Numbered from the stretch's first letter, positions 35,694 through 46,044 are shown. The stretch: 64,000 bases of DNA from UBA6244 sp965140775 (GCA_965140775.1 OZ223471.1:2356001-2420000); one strand, 5' to 3'. Notes: generated from the letters alone by a model not told the origin. Numbers and translations: made by a program.

Positions 35694-35940
35694 TGTTAAA
35701 TGTTAAATATTATTACACTCATACATAAGTGTTTAAGTCATTTTCAGGCGCTCTACTTTTTGCAACGCCTCATGTTACCGTAACAAAACCAATAAGTTAC
35801 AGAAAAACAAAGAAAAAACTATACACAATTAAAGCAAAAGCACCCATATAGCCAAACCTTGATTTTTGTATCTGATTGATTATCAATACTTCGTAAATTG
35901 TAAAATGTTACATAATTAATATTATGTTAAATTGTATTGT
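35694..35940. other. AT-rich intergenic region between convergent genes
   Basis: Strongly AT-rich, no gene, no clear terminator for the helicase gene. Confidence 0.4.
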
Positions 35941-35941
35941 T

Positions 35942-35970
35942 AAAAAGTAAGGAGGAACTATGCTCCTCCT
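35942..35970 (-). terminator. Terminator after the TPR protein gene
   Basis: AGGAGGA / TCCTCCT 7-bp stem with a seven-base loop (35950-35970), then a T-run on the minus strand (35942-35947). Confidence 0.75.
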
Positions 35971-35988
35971 CACCTTTTGTAATATGCG

Positions 35989-37128
35989 TTATTGAGGCAG
36001 TTCTTTTAATTTATCGGTCATCTTGAGGTTGGCATAAGCTTCTTTCAAGGCAGAAATAACAATCTGATCACCGGGATTCAATTCCAACGAACGCTCCAGA
36101 TATGGCAGGGCTTTGTGCAGGTTATCATCTGCTTTCTTTTTCAACTCGTCATATTTTTTTTGTTCTTCGAAGGGTAAATTGTTGGCTTCTGTATAAAGTT
36201 CAGCAGCTTGATTCACATAAATGGCGCCCATATTGAAGATGGCATCTCCAAAATCAGGATTGATATCGATGGCCTTTTGATAATACACAACAGCATTGTC
36301 GATATCACCAATGTTTTCATAGGTCTGACCCAGCACACGGTACAGGTTTTCATTGGTTGGATCGGCGGCGATGGCTTCTTTCAAATTGGCGATAAGTTTC
36401 TCATTCTGACCGGTTTCGAGGTACAATTGTGATTGCTCCAATTGTAAACTTGAGTCATCCGGAAATATGCTCCTGCCCTTTTCGATGATGGCAAAGGCTG
36501 CTGTGGTATCGCCCACTTGCTTCTGCGATCTGGCATAGTACAAATACACGCGGGGATCGCGGAAATCAACATCGATACACTTTTTAAGGTATTCCATGCT
36601 TTGTGCGGCAAGGGCTTCATCAGCGGCATAAACCCCACTCATACCAATATTAAATGCTGCAACGGTATCAAAACGTCCGTCGGCTTCGGCAATGTTAAAT
36701 GCAATGGTAAAGTCTTTGATGGCATCCTTATAATCTTCATTTTGAAAATTCTCGGCACCTGCCTGATAAAACAGGTTGGTGAGCTGAATTAAATAGAATG
36801 AAATTTCGCCGGTATTTTGGCCTTTGGGATCAAACTCTTTTGATTTGGCAAAGGATTCGTAGGATATCTCCGGGGCATTCTCCGCAAGTGCCTTTACTTC
36901 CGGATCGTCAGAAATGGCAATATTGTAATAAATAATCCCCCTGTACATCCACGTTTTCGGATCTTCGGCAGTTTTGGGATGGGTAATGGCTTCATCAATG
37001 GCCTCTTTTGCTTTTGCATATTGACCATTTTTGTTGTACATGTAGGCACTGGTTCTCTTGTTGTTTTGGGCAAGTGCAGCAGCAGATACCAGCAAAATCA
37101 GGCTAAATAATACGAGTAATTTTTTCAT
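35989..37128 (-). CDS. Exported tetratricopeptide-repeat protein
   Basis: 379 aa. The signal peptide MKKLLVLFSLILLVSAAALAQ directs it to the periplasm. At least six TPR-like helix pairs follow, the clearest being ENLYRVLGQTYENIGDIDNAVVYYQKAIDINP and the one after it (FGDAIFNMGAIYVNQAAELY). An inserted Lys/Glu-rich helix is at about 320-340. TPR arrays mediate protein contacts; no catalytic site is present. Proteins of this layout are common in Bacteroidota next to housekeeping genes. It has its own promoter and terminator and lies downstream of gyrA on the same strand. Confidence 0.88.
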   Translation of the reverse strand: MKKLLVLFSLILLVSAAALAQNNKRTSAYMYNKNGQYAKAKEAIDEAITHPKTAEDPKTWMYRGIIYYNIAISDDPEVKALAENAPEISYESFAKSKEFDPKGQNTGEISFYLIQLTNLFYQAGAENFQNEDYKDAIKDFTIAFNIAEADGRFDTVAAFNIGMSGVYAADEALAAQSMEYLKKCIDVDFRDPRVYLYYARSQKQVGDTTAAFAIIEKGRSIFPDDSSLQLEQSQLYLETGQNEKLIANLKEAIAADPTNENLYRVLGQTYENIGDIDNAVVYYQKAIDINPDFGDAIFNMGAIYVNQAAELYTEANNLPFEEQKKYDELKKKADDNLHKALPYLERSLELNPGDQIVISALKEAYANLKMTDKLKELPQ

Positions 37129-37150
37129 TGTTTCAATATTTATGGTTCGG

Positions 37151-37158
37151 CAAAGATA
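37151..37158 (-). promoter_or_regulatory. -7 element for the TPR protein gene
   Basis: Minus-strand TATCTTTG, perfect TAnnTTTG, 22 bp before ATG 37128. Confidence 0.6.
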
Positions 37159-37229
37159 TTCTTAAACCAAAGGCGTGCCAAATTACGCAATTATTTAAAA
37201 ATATTCTAAACTATTAACAATTAAGTGTG

Positions 37230-39800
37230 TTATTCTTCACTATTTTCAGGTGCAGGTGCAGCGTTGTCATCCTCTGAAGTTTCGCCCGAATCTACAATTT
37301 CGGGGGTGATTGTACCCTCAACATCCATTTCCTCTTCCTCTTCGGCAATACTTACTTTCGCCACAGCAGCAATACCATCACCTTCGTCGATGCGGATAAG
37401 TTTTACACCTTGTGTAGCCCGGCCCATCACGCGGAGATCGACCACCGGAATTCTGATGGCAATACCGGATTTGTTGATAATCATCAACCCATCCTGGTCG
37501 GTTACATTTTTGATGGCGATCAAATCTCCCGTTTTCTCGGTGATGTTCAGGGTTTTAACTCCCTTCCCTCCCCTATTGGTAACGCGGTAATCGTCAACAA
37601 CCGAACGTTTTCCGTATCCTCTTTCGGAAACCACAAGCACGTTTTCCTGCATTTCTTCCAGGTTATCAAGACAAATCATTCCCACAACTTCATCGGTGTC
37701 GCTGGCCAGCGTAATACCGCGAACCCCGGAGGCATTTCTGCCCATGGGACGCACCTTCGATTCGTTGAACCGAATGGCTCTGCCCGAACGGTTGGCCATA
37801 ATTATTTCGTTGGTTCCGTTGGTGAGTTTAGCCTCAAGCAATTCGTCACCATCTTTAACAGTGATGGCATTGATACCATTTTGACGAGGACGCGAGTAGG
37901 CTTCCAAAGCTGTTTTCTTGATCACCCCTTTTTTAGTGGCCAGAATGATGAAGTTATTTTGAATATATTCCTCATCTTTCAGGTCTTTGGTATTGATAAT
38001 GGCCTTGATGGTATCGTCTGCATCGATGTTAATCAGGTTTTGAATGGCCCTGCCCTTGGATGTTTTGGTTCCTTCTGGAATTTCGAATACCCTCATCCAG
38101 AACACCTTACCCTTCTCGGTAAAGAAAAGCATGTAATTGTGGTTGGTGGCTACGAAAAGATGCTCCAGGAAATCTTCGTCACGGGTAGCTCCGGCTTTGG
38201 AACCACGCCCTCCCCTTTTCTGCTGACGGTATTCGGTTAAAGGAGTACGTTTGATATAACCCAATCGCGAAATGGTAATCACCACTTCTTCGTCAGGAAT
38301 TACATCTTCCATGCGGATATCTTCGGCAGTATAAACGATTTGCGAACGACGTTCATCGCCATATTTATCGCGGATGCGGATTAATTCTTCTTTGATTACT
38401 TCGTTACGTAACTCCCTGCTGGCCAGCAATTCTTTGAGGTGAGCAATGAGTTCCATCAATTCGGCATAATCCGATTTTATTTTATCGCGTTCCAGTCCGG
38501 TGAGTTTTTGCAAACGCATGTCAAGGATTGCTTTGGCCTGAATTTCAGTAAGCTGGAAATTTTCCATCAAGCCCACCTTGGCTTCTTCCGGAGTTTTGGA
38601 ACCTCTGATCAGTGCAATTACTTCGTCCAGATGATCCAAAGCAATGAGTAAACCTTCCAGAATGTGGGCTTTTCGTTCGGCTTCGGCCAGTTCAAATTGC
38701 GTACGCCGCACCACCACGTCATGACGGTGATCGAAAAAGTGAACGATCATGTCTTTCAGGTTCAGGGTTTTGGGTCGGCCATGAACCAAAGCCACATTGT
38801 TGATACTAAACGAACTCTGAAGTGCCGTTAATTGATACAATTTATTAATGACAATGCTTGGCAGGGCATCTTTCTTCAGATCGTAAACAATGCGCATCCC
38901 ATTGCGGTCCGATTCATCGTTGATGTCCGAAATGCCCTCAATCTTTTTTTCATTGACCAGGTCAGCCGTTTTTTTAATCATTTCGGCTTTGTTCACCTGA
39001 TAAGGGATGGAAGTGGCTACCAGGCGTTCGCGACCGTTACCGGCTTCTTCAACGCTGATTTCTCCTCTGATCACAACACGTCCCCGACCGGTTTCAAAGG
39101 CGTTGATTACACCTTCGTAGCCGTATATGATGCCTCCGGTGGGAAAATCGGGTGCCTGCACAATCTTACTCAGTTCAGCAATGGAAATTTCACTGTCGTC
39201 GGCGTAGGCCAATATCCCGTTTATCACCTGTGTGAGGTTGTGGGGAGCCATGTTGGTGGCCATACCTACGGCAATTCCGGATGCACCGTTGATGAGCAAA
39301 TTGGGTATTTGTGTGGGAAGCACGGTAGGCTCCTTCAAACTGTCGTCAAAATTTAATTGAAAATCAACCGTATCTTTGTCGATATCCACCAGCATTTCCT
39401 CGGCAATCTTCCTCAAGCGTACCTCAGTATAACGCATGGCGGCAGGACTATCACCATCCACCGATCCAAAGTTACCCTGACCGTCAACCAAAGGATACCG
39501 CAACGACCACTCCTGAGCCATACGTACCATAGAATCGTAAACCGAAGTATCTCCATGAGGATGGTACTTACCCAGCACCTCCCCTACAATTCTGGCCGAT
39601 TTTTTATAAGAGCGGTTCGAATAGACTCCCAATTCATGCATTCCAAACAATACCCTGCGGTGTACGGGTTTAAATCCATCTCTCACATCGGGCAAGGCCC
39701 TTGAAACAATCACCGACATCGAATAATCGATGTACGCCGATTTCATTTGATTTTCAATATTTACCTTGATGATCCTTTCACCTTCAAAAACATTCTCCAT
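37230..39800 (-). CDS. gyrA: DNA gyrase subunit A
   Basis: 856 aa. The winged-helix/tower part carries catalytic Tyr124 in AAMRYTEVRL. The quinolone-resistance region reads HPHGDTSVYD, with Thr85 at the place of E. coli Ser83 and Asp89 at Asp87. The C-terminal beta-pinwheel contains the GyrA box QKRGGRGS, needed for wrapping, which separates gyrase from topoisomerase IV. The protein ends in a very acidic tail of about 35 residues (EEEEEMDVEG onward). It introduces negative supercoils with GyrB, which is not in the window. Divergent from clpC. Confidence 0.97.
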   Translation of the reverse strand: MENVFEGERIIKVNIENQMKSAYIDYSMSVIVSRALPDVRDGFKPVHRRVLFGMHELGVYSNRSYKKSARIVGEVLGKYHPHGDTSVYDSMVRMAQEWSLRYPLVDGQGNFGSVDGDSPAAMRYTEVRLRKIAEEMLVDIDKDTVDFQLNFDDSLKEPTVLPTQIPNLLINGASGIAVGMATNMAPHNLTQVINGILAYADDSEISIAELSKIVQAPDFPTGGIIYGYEGVINAFETGRGRVVIRGEISVEEAGNGRERLVATSIPYQVNKAEMIKKTADLVNEKKIEGISDINDESDRNGMRIVYDLKKDALPSIVINKLYQLTALQSSFSINNVALVHGRPKTLNLKDMIVHFFDHRHDVVVRRTQFELAEAERKAHILEGLLIALDHLDEVIALIRGSKTPEEAKVGLMENFQLTEIQAKAILDMRLQKLTGLERDKIKSDYAELMELIAHLKELLASRELRNEVIKEELIRIRDKYGDERRSQIVYTAEDIRMEDVIPDEEVVITISRLGYIKRTPLTEYRQQKRGGRGSKAGATRDEDFLEHLFVATNHNYMLFFTEKGKVFWMRVFEIPEGTKTSKGRAIQNLINIDADDTIKAIINTKDLKDEEYIQNNFIILATKKGVIKKTALEAYSRPRQNGINAITVKDGDELLEAKLTNGTNEIIMANRSGRAIRFNESKVRPMGRNASGVRGITLASDTDEVVGMICLDNLEEMQENVLVVSERGYGKRSVVDDYRVTNRGGKGVKTLNITEKTGDLIAIKNVTDQDGLMIINKSGIAIRIPVVDLRVMGRATQGVKLIRIDEGDGIAAVAKVSIAEEEEEMDVEGTITPEIVDSGETSEDDNAAPAPENSEE

Positions 39801-39840
39801 ATGGATATTTTTCTTCCTTTGTTACAAATTAAAAAGCATG

Positions 39841-39848
39841 CAAAGGTA
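39841..39848 (-). promoter_or_regulatory. -7 element for gyrA
   Basis: Minus-strand TACCTTTG, perfect TAnnTTTG, 40 bp before the ATG. The 250 bp between this and the clpC promoter contain no gene or clear site. Confidence 0.6.
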
Positions 39849-40100
39849 CGAAAATGACATTAATAACCGCCTTTTAATAATAGGTATTCACATATAATAT
39901 TAACAAAAATCTGTTAAAAAGTTAGGCTTGCGCCAAATCATACCTCGATTGCGAAACTTATCTTAGTCCCCTGATAAAAACCTCTGATATTTTTCATGTT
40001 TATTTTTAAAATTATTGGCACAATACTTGACAATATAGGCTAAATGCCACGACTGGCAAGATAAAACCTGGATGAAAAATTACCTAAAGAATACTTTATG

Positions 40101-40108
40101 TAATTTTG
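40101..40108 (+). promoter_or_regulatory. -7 element for clpC
   Basis: TAATTTTG, perfect TAnnTTTG, 21 bp before ATG 40130. It overlaps the TTG (40106) that opens the longer frame, so that codon is not the start. Confidence 0.6.
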
Positions 40109-40129
40109 TCACCCGTAAAATATGATACT

Positions 40130-42676
40130 ATGGAAGCGAAATTTTCTCAACGGGTAAAAGATGTGTTGGCGTTTAGCCGCGAAGAAGCCGTGAGGTTGGG
40201 AAATAACTATATCGGTTTGGAGCATTTATTACTCGGCATCATCCGCGATGGTGAAGGTATGGCCATCCAACTGCTCAACTATTTTGGCGTTGATTTGGAA
40301 AAATGTAAACAAGAACTGGAAATAGCTATAAAAAACCCTACGTCCAAACCCGTAAATATTGAAAACATTCCCTTGGTGAAACAAGTGGAAAAAGCCTTGA
40401 AAATAACCTATCTGGAAGCCAAGGTATTTCATGCTGATCTTATTGGTACCGAGCACCTGCTGCTTGCTATCCTGAAGGATGAAAACAATTTGGTAACCAG
40501 CAAATTAAGTAAAGAAGGAGTGAATTATAAAACGGTAAAGGAAGAACTTACTTCCATTGTGAAAGAGCAAAAGGAAATACCGCCTGCCATCGAGCCGCGG
40601 GCCGAGTTGCAGGACGACATGGACGACCCTGCCGAAGAAGCCCAGGCACCCTTTGGAGGTGCTGAAAAAAAACCCGGTGCTCCCAAATCGAAAACTCCGG
40701 TTTTAGACAATTTTGGCCGCGATTTAACACGCTATGCCGAGGAAGGCAAGCTTGATCCCATCGTTGGTCGTGAGGTGGAACTGCAGCGTATTGCTCAGAT
40801 TTTAAGCCGTCGTAAAAAAAACAACCCCATACTCATTGGTGAACCGGGCGTAGGTAAATCGGCCATTGCCGAAGGACTGGCTTTAAGAATTATTCAGAGA
40901 AAGGTATCGAGGGCTTTGTTCAATAAACGCATCATCACCCTCGATTTGGCGTCCATCGTGGCAGGCACAAAATACCGCGGACAATTTGAAGAACGCATGA
41001 AGGCTGTGCTTAACGAACTCACCAAAAACCCGGACATCATCCTGTTTATCGATGAAATACATACTATCGTTGGTGCCGGTAATGCCTCGGGTGCTCTGGA
41101 TGCTTCCAACATGTTTAAACCTGCCCTGGCCAGAGGCGAACTGCAATGTATCGGAGCCACCACACTGGATGAATACCGTCAGCATATCGAAAAAGACGGT
41201 GCCCTCGAACGCAGATTCCAAAAGGTATTGGTGGAAGCTACCTCTGCCGAGGAAACCATCGAAATTCTGAACAACATCAAAGAAAAATACGAAGACCACC
41301 ATTTGGTGAAATATAGCGAGGAGGCCATCGAAAGCTGCGTTACACTTACCAACAGGTATATCAGCGACCGTTTTCTTCCCGACAAGGCCATCGATGCCCT
41401 TGACGAAGCCGGAGCCCGGGTGCATATCACCAACATCCACGTGCCTTCCGAAATTATCAACCTGGAAAATGCCATCGAAGAGATCAAAAAAAGCAAGACC
41501 TCTGCCATTAAAAGTCAGAAGTTTGAGGAAGCAGCGCAATTCAGAGACATTGAGCGTCGCTATATTTCCGAGCTGGCCAAAGCCAAGAAAAAGTGGGAAG
41601 ACGAATCCAATATCCACCGCGAAACCGTAACAGGCGAAAATGTGGCGGAAGTGGTGGCCATGATGACGGGCATACCGGTTCAAAATATTGCTCAGAAAGA
41701 GAGCCTTCGCCTGATAAACATGGGTGAAGAACTTAATTCACAGGTAATTGGACAAAGTCAGGCCATCGAAAAAGTGGTGAAAGCCATCCGTAGAAACCGC
41801 GCCGGCTTAAAAGACCCCCACAAACCCATCGGATCCTTCATTTTTCTGGGTCCAACGGGCGTTGGAAAAACCTATCTGGCCAAAATGCTGGCCAAATTCC
41901 TGTTCGACAGCGAAGATGCCCTCATCCGGGTAGATATGAGTGAGTACATGGAAAAATTCGCCGTCAGCCGACTGGTGGGAGCACCTCCCGGATATGTGGG
42001 GTACGAAGAAGGGGGACAACTGACAGAAAAGGTACGACGGAAACCCTATTCCATTGTGTTGCTCGACGAAATAGAGAAAGCACATCCCGACATTTTCCAC
42101 CTCCTGCTTCAGGTATTGGACGATGGCCAACTTACTGACGGACTGGGTCGTAGGGTTGATTTTAAGAATACCATCATCATCATGACGTCCAATATTGGCT
42201 CACGTCAGTTGAAGGATTTCGGACAAGGTGTCGGCTTTGCCACACAAGCCAAAGTGGCAGCCAAAGCCACGCACAACCAGGGTGTCATCGAAAACGCCTT
42301 GAAACGTGCCTTTGCACCCGAGTTTCTCAACCGCATCGACGATGTGGTGGTGTTCGACTCACTGCAACGCAACGAAATTCATAAAATCATCGATATCGAA
42401 CTATCGCACCTGATCAATCGGGTTATCCAAATGGGTTACAAAATTACCGTTAGTCCCAAAGCCAAAGATTTTCTCATCGACAAGGGTTGGGACGAACAAT
42501 TCGGAGCCCGTCCGCTCAAGCGCGCCATTCAAAAATACATCGAAGACCAACTTGCCGAGGAAATTATCAAAACCAAGCTTACCGAAGGAACACACATCAA
42601 GGTGAGCTACGATGGAAAAAAAGATGAAATTAAAATCACTTTCGTTCCAGACAAAAAACTGATTTCCAAGAAATAA
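40130..42676 (+). CDS. clpC: ATP-dependent unfoldase ClpC (Hsp100, class I AAA+)
   Basis: 848 aa from ATG 40130. A double Clp N-domain (about 1-150) is followed by AAA+ domain 1 with GEPGVGKSAIAEGLA and a Walker B DEIHT. The middle domain is short with a UVR motif (KFEEAAQFRDIERRYI), diagnostic of ClpC and unlike ClpB, and AAA+ domain 2 has GPTGVGKTYLAK and LLDEIEKAHPD. The GVGF tripeptide region after SNIGSRQLKDF is the ClpP-docking loop. It unfolds substrates for ClpP, which lies 18 kb away in this window. Own promoter and a strong terminator. No McsA/McsB or CtsR genes are beside it. Confidence 0.95.
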   Translation: MEAKFSQRVKDVLAFSREEAVRLGNNYIGLEHLLLGIIRDGEGMAIQLLNYFGVDLEKCKQELEIAIKNPTSKPVNIENIPLVKQVEKALKITYLEAKVFHADLIGTEHLLLAILKDENNLVTSKLSKEGVNYKTVKEELTSIVKEQKEIPPAIEPRAELQDDMDDPAEEAQAPFGGAEKKPGAPKSKTPVLDNFGRDLTRYAEEGKLDPIVGREVELQRIAQILSRRKKNNPILIGEPGVGKSAIAEGLALRIIQRKVSRALFNKRIITLDLASIVAGTKYRGQFEERMKAVLNELTKNPDIILFIDEIHTIVGAGNASGALDASNMFKPALARGELQCIGATTLDEYRQHIEKDGALERRFQKVLVEATSAEETIEILNNIKEKYEDHHLVKYSEEAIESCVTLTNRYISDRFLPDKAIDALDEAGARVHITNIHVPSEIINLENAIEEIKKSKTSAIKSQKFEEAAQFRDIERRYISELAKAKKKWEDESNIHRETVTGENVAEVVAMMTGIPVQNIAQKESLRLINMGEELNSQVIGQSQAIEKVVKAIRRNRAGLKDPHKPIGSFIFLGPTGVGKTYLAKMLAKFLFDSEDALIRVDMSEYMEKFAVSRLVGAPPGYVGYEEGGQLTEKVRRKPYSIVLLDEIEKAHPDIFHLLLQVLDDGQLTDGLGRRVDFKNTIIIMTSNIGSRQLKDFGQGVGFATQAKVAAKATHNQGVIENALKRAFAPEFLNRIDDVVVFDSLQRNEIHKIIDIELSHLINRVIQMGYKITVSPKAKDFLIDKGWDEQFGARPLKRAIQKYIEDQLAEEIIKTKLTEGTHIKVSYDGKKDEIKITFVPDKKLISKK

Positions 42677-42697
42677 GCAAATTAATTTGCTGCCCAT

Positions 42698-42726
42698 AAA
42701 AAATTCCGCCAAGAGCGGAATTTTTT
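42698..42726 (+). terminator. Terminator after clpC
   Basis: AAAATTCCGC / GCGGAATTTT stem with a five-base loop CAAGA, then T6. Confidence 0.92.
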
Positions 42727-42786
42727 ATTTATGTTTTGATACAATCTAAATAGAAGTCAAAAAAGGCTGTATTTTGATTCAAATTT

Positions 42787-42794
42787 TATCTTTG
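42787..42794 (+). promoter_or_regulatory. -7 element for the long acyl-CoA dehydrogenase
   Basis: TATCTTTG, perfect TAnnTTTG, 29 bp before ATG 42824. Confidence 0.6.
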
Positions 42795-42823
42795 CGCCTA
42801 ATTTACTCATAAAACTGTATAAA

Positions 42824-44602
42824 ATGGATACAAAAGCTGCCATTGTTGGTGGAGAATTCCTGATAAAGGAAATAACTCCAGACCAAATTTTTATTCCCGA
42901 AGAGTTTGATGAAGAACAACGCATGATTGCCGAAACTTGCGCTGATTTCGTTGAAACAGAAGTGGCTCCGCATTTTGACGCACTCGACAACCATACCGAG
43001 GGTTTGATGCCTTCGCTATTGAAAAAAGCCGGCGAACTGGGCCTTTTGGGGATAAGTGTTCCCGAAGAGTTTGAAGGATACGGACAAAACTTTCTCACCA
43101 ACATGAAGGCCAACGAAGCCATTGGTTCTGCTTACTCGTTTTCGGTTGCTTTTATGGCACACACCGGAATTGGTACCCTGCCCCTCCTCTACTACGGCAA
43201 CGATGAGCAGCACCAACGCTACATGCCTCAGCTTGCCACAGGCGAAATGCTGGCTGCCTACTGTCTTACCGAACCGGGCGCCGGTAGCGATGCCAATGCA
43301 GGTAAAACAAAGGCTGTTCTTTCCGATGACGGATCACATTATATCCTCAACGGACAAAAAATGTGGATTACCAATGGTGGATTTGCTGATTTGCTTACCG
43401 TTTTTGCCAAAATTGACAACGACCGGGTATTGAGTGCTTTTCTGGTGGAATCAAAAACCCCCGGAATCACCATGAATCCCGAAGAACATAAAATGGGGAT
43501 CAAGGGTTCGTCCACACGACAAATATTTTTCAACGATGTAAAGGTTCCTGTTGAAAACCTTTTGGGGAAACGTGGCGAAGGTTTCCGTATTGCCCTCAAC
43601 ATCCTGCATATCGGACGTATCAAACTGGGAGCAACCGTATTGGGAGGTATGCGCCGGGCCATCAACAACTCGGTGACTTATGCCAACGAACGTAAACAAT
43701 TCGGCTCTTTCCTGTCGGAATTTGGTGCCATCAAACATAAAATGGCCGAACAAGTGGTGAAAATGTTTTCCACCGAATCTGCCATTTACCGTGCCAGCAA
43801 AGACGTTCAGGATACCATCTCAGCCTTGCTGGAAGAAGGCAAAACCTATGGCGAAGCCAACATTGGTGGCGTGGCAGAATATGAACCTGAATGTGCATTA
43901 CTCAAGGTATATGGCTCCGAATCATTGGATTATATCGTTGATGAAATGGTGCAAATCTATGGAGGTATGGGATTTTCATCGGAGGCTCCCGCCGACCGTT
44001 CGTACCGCGATAGCCGCATCAACCGCATATTTGAAGGTACCAACGAAATTAACCGACTGATTACCGTTGATTCCATAATGAAGAAAGGTTTGAAACACCG
44101 TATCGAACTTTTCGAAAAAGCAAGGGAGATAACCGAAGGCCTGAATAACTTGAAGGAAGTGGATTTTTCAGCCAATTATTTTGAAGTTAAAAAGGCGCAA
44201 AGCGTAAACCTGAAAAAAGTGGTACTGATGTTGTTGCCATTGGCTCAGGACACTTTCCAACGCAAACTGATGTTTGAAGAAGAAATCCTGATGAACATTT
44301 CCGACGCCATCATGGATGTATATGTGCTCGAATCCACTGCTCTTCGTGTAGAAAAACTGGAGCAAAGAAACAGCGAAAACCTGAGTTTATACAAGGATAT
44401 GCTGGATGTACTCACCCATACCACCGTTCAGAAAGTGCAACAGGCCGCATTTGATGCCATTGGATCCATTGTCCCGGGCGATCAGGCCATTCCATATACC
44501 AATGCATTGAACAAGCTTACCTACGCCATTCCTTTTAATGTAAAAGAGTCGCGGCGACGGATTGCCGATCGGTTGATAGAAGATGGGATGTACAAATTCT
44601 AA
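42824..44602 (+). CDS. Acyl-CoA dehydrogenase, long (VLCAD/ACAD9-like) form
   Basis: 592 aa, about 200 longer than the usual 380-residue enzyme because of an extra C-terminal helical domain (about 425-592), as in the VLCAD/ACAD9 group. The core has YCLTEPGAGSDANAGKT and MWITNGGFADLLTVFA (FAD contacts), RKQFGSFLSEFGAIKHKMA, and YGGMGFSSEAPADRSYRDSRI followed by FEGTNEINR with the probable catalytic Glu. It oxidises fatty acyl-CoA to the trans-2-enoyl ester with electrons to ETF. Convergent with a second acyl-CoA dehydrogenase; no ETF or thiolase genes nearby. Confidence 0.93.
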   Translation: MDTKAAIVGGEFLIKEITPDQIFIPEEFDEEQRMIAETCADFVETEVAPHFDALDNHTEGLMPSLLKKAGELGLLGISVPEEFEGYGQNFLTNMKANEAIGSAYSFSVAFMAHTGIGTLPLLYYGNDEQHQRYMPQLATGEMLAAYCLTEPGAGSDANAGKTKAVLSDDGSHYILNGQKMWITNGGFADLLTVFAKIDNDRVLSAFLVESKTPGITMNPEEHKMGIKGSSTRQIFFNDVKVPVENLLGKRGEGFRIALNILHIGRIKLGATVLGGMRRAINNSVTYANERKQFGSFLSEFGAIKHKMAEQVVKMFSTESAIYRASKDVQDTISALLEEGKTYGEANIGGVAEYEPECALLKVYGSESLDYIVDEMVQIYGGMGFSSEAPADRSYRDSRINRIFEGTNEINRLITVDSIMKKGLKHRIELFEKAREITEGLNNLKEVDFSANYFEVKKAQSVNLKKVVLMLLPLAQDTFQRKLMFEEEILMNISDAIMDVYVLESTALRVEKLEQRNSENLSLYKDMLDVLTHTTVQKVQQAAFDAIGSIVPGDQAIPYTNALNKLTYAIPFNVKESRRRIADRLIEDGMYKF

Positions 44603-44622
44603 CCCATCCCAATCACAGTATC

Positions 44623-44653
44623 AAAGGTTGTCTTCAAAGGACAACCTTTTTTT
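44623..44653 (+). terminator. Terminator after the long acyl-CoA dehydrogenase
   Basis: AAAGGTTGTC / GACAACCTTT 10-bp perfect stem with T7 at its end. Confidence 0.92.
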
Positions 44654-44659
44654 GTGCAA

Positions 44660-44693
44660 AAAAAATCCGGCGGATATCACGGCCGGATTTTTA
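44660..44693 (-). terminator. Terminator after the short acyl-CoA dehydrogenase
   Basis: AAAATCCGGC / GCCGGATTTT 10-bp perfect stem, flanked by T-runs on both strands; placed for the minus-strand gene ending at 44712. Confidence 0.88.
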
Positions 44694-44711
44694 GTTAAGT
44701 GAGTAGGATGG

Positions 44712-45854
44712 CTACTTAAGCACCCCTTTGCCAATCACCAAACGTTGAATTTGGTTGGTTCCTTCATAAATCTGGCACAGCTTGGCGTCGCGCATCATTT
44801 TTTCCACAAGGAAATCGGTGGAGTAGCCCTCTCCTGCCATTACCTGAACGGCATCGGTGGTTACCTTCATGGCCACATCGGAGGCATACATTTTGGCCAT
44901 GGCCGAGAGGGTATTGGCCGATTTCTGACCTGTGTCGTAGGCCCAGGCAGCATTCCAGGTAAGCAGTCGGGCGGCTTCAATTTCGGTGGCCATGTCGGCA
45001 ATCATAAAGCTCACGCCCTGGTTTACGGTAATTGGTTTTCCAAACTGAATGCGGTTTTTTGCCCAGTTTTTGGAGGTTTCGTATGCTTCGCGTGCATTTC
45101 CAACACTTAAAGCAGCCACACCTGTACGGGTGCGTTCAAAGGTCTTCATGGCCAACAAAAATCCATGACCTTCGCCACCAATTCTGTTTTCAACGGGGAT
45201 TTCCACATCGTGAAATTTAAACTCGGTTTGAATGGAAGCTCTTTGTCCCATTTTTTTAAGGTCGGAAACTATCTCAACCCCGGGGGCATGAGTTGGCACC
45301 ACAAAAGCTGTCAGGCTACGGGCACCTTTTTCCGGATCAGTGATGGCAAAAACCGTGATAAACGATGAAACACTTCCGTTGGTGATATAACGTTTATGTC
45401 CGTTCAGGATATATTTGTCGCCATGCAGTATGGCCTGCGACTTAATGCCCGCTACATCCGAACCGGCATTGGGCTCGGTAAGGGCATAAGCAGCCACACT
45501 TTGTTCTTCTATGATCTGACCAAAAAAACGTTTCTTTTGTTCGTCGGTAGCTCCCAAATACAAAGGTGTTAAAGCTAATGTATTGGCATCCATGCAAATA
45601 CCAATTCCCACACAACCAGCACCCAGTTCTTCAGAAGCCAATGCCGATTCAAAAATGGTATGCTCACTTCCGCCAAATTTTTTGGCCATGGGACCATTCA
45701 TCAATCCTTCTTTGTAGGCCTGCTTCACCACATCCCAGGGGAATTCTGCCAATTCATCATATTTTCTGGAGTTTGGTCGCATGTAGCGGTCAGCAAAATC
45801 TCTCACTTTTGCCTGAAGTTCAATCTGTTTGGGTTCTAAGGAAAAATCTACCAT
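44712..45854 (-). CDS. Acyl-CoA dehydrogenase, short-chain/butyryl-CoA type
   Basis: 380 aa, the standard length. AYALTEPNAGSDVAGIKSQA and KRYITNGSVSSFITVFA are FAD-binding motifs, RIQFGKPITVNQGVSFMIADMA the third, and CQIYEGTNQIQRLVIGKGVLK the C-terminal end with the catalytic Glu, as in butyryl-CoA and short-chain enzymes. It dehydrogenates short acyl-CoA with an electron-transfer flavoprotein as acceptor. A minus-strand TAATTTCG (45902-45909, one mismatch to TAnnTTTG) may be the promoter. Its 3' end faces the long-form dehydrogenase, so the two are separately transcribed although related in function. Confidence 0.94.
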   Translation of the reverse strand: MVDFSLEPKQIELQAKVRDFADRYMRPNSRKYDELAEFPWDVVKQAYKEGLMNGPMAKKFGGSEHTIFESALASEELGAGCVGIGICMDANTLALTPLYLGATDEQKKRFFGQIIEEQSVAAYALTEPNAGSDVAGIKSQAILHGDKYILNGHKRYITNGSVSSFITVFAITDPEKGARSLTAFVVPTHAPGVEIVSDLKKMGQRASIQTEFKFHDVEIPVENRIGGEGHGFLLAMKTFERTRTGVAALSVGNAREAYETSKNWAKNRIQFGKPITVNQGVSFMIADMATEIEAARLLTWNAAWAYDTGQKSANTLSAMAKMYASDVAMKVTTDAVQVMAGEGYSTDFLVEKMMRDAKLCQIYEGTNQIQRLVIGKGVLK

Positions 45855-46044
45855 TTTTTAGTCTGTATTAATGAATGAAAAGAGTTGTAATTATTCGCCC
45901 CCGAAATTAGATAAAAATTAATCACTCCCATGAGTTTTTAAGTAATTTCGTTGAAATTTTATGCAATTTATACCTGTTTATAAATTCAGTTTAAATTGAT
46001 GGAAAAAAATATGCCGCTTATTTTTTGATTAAAATGACCTTGTT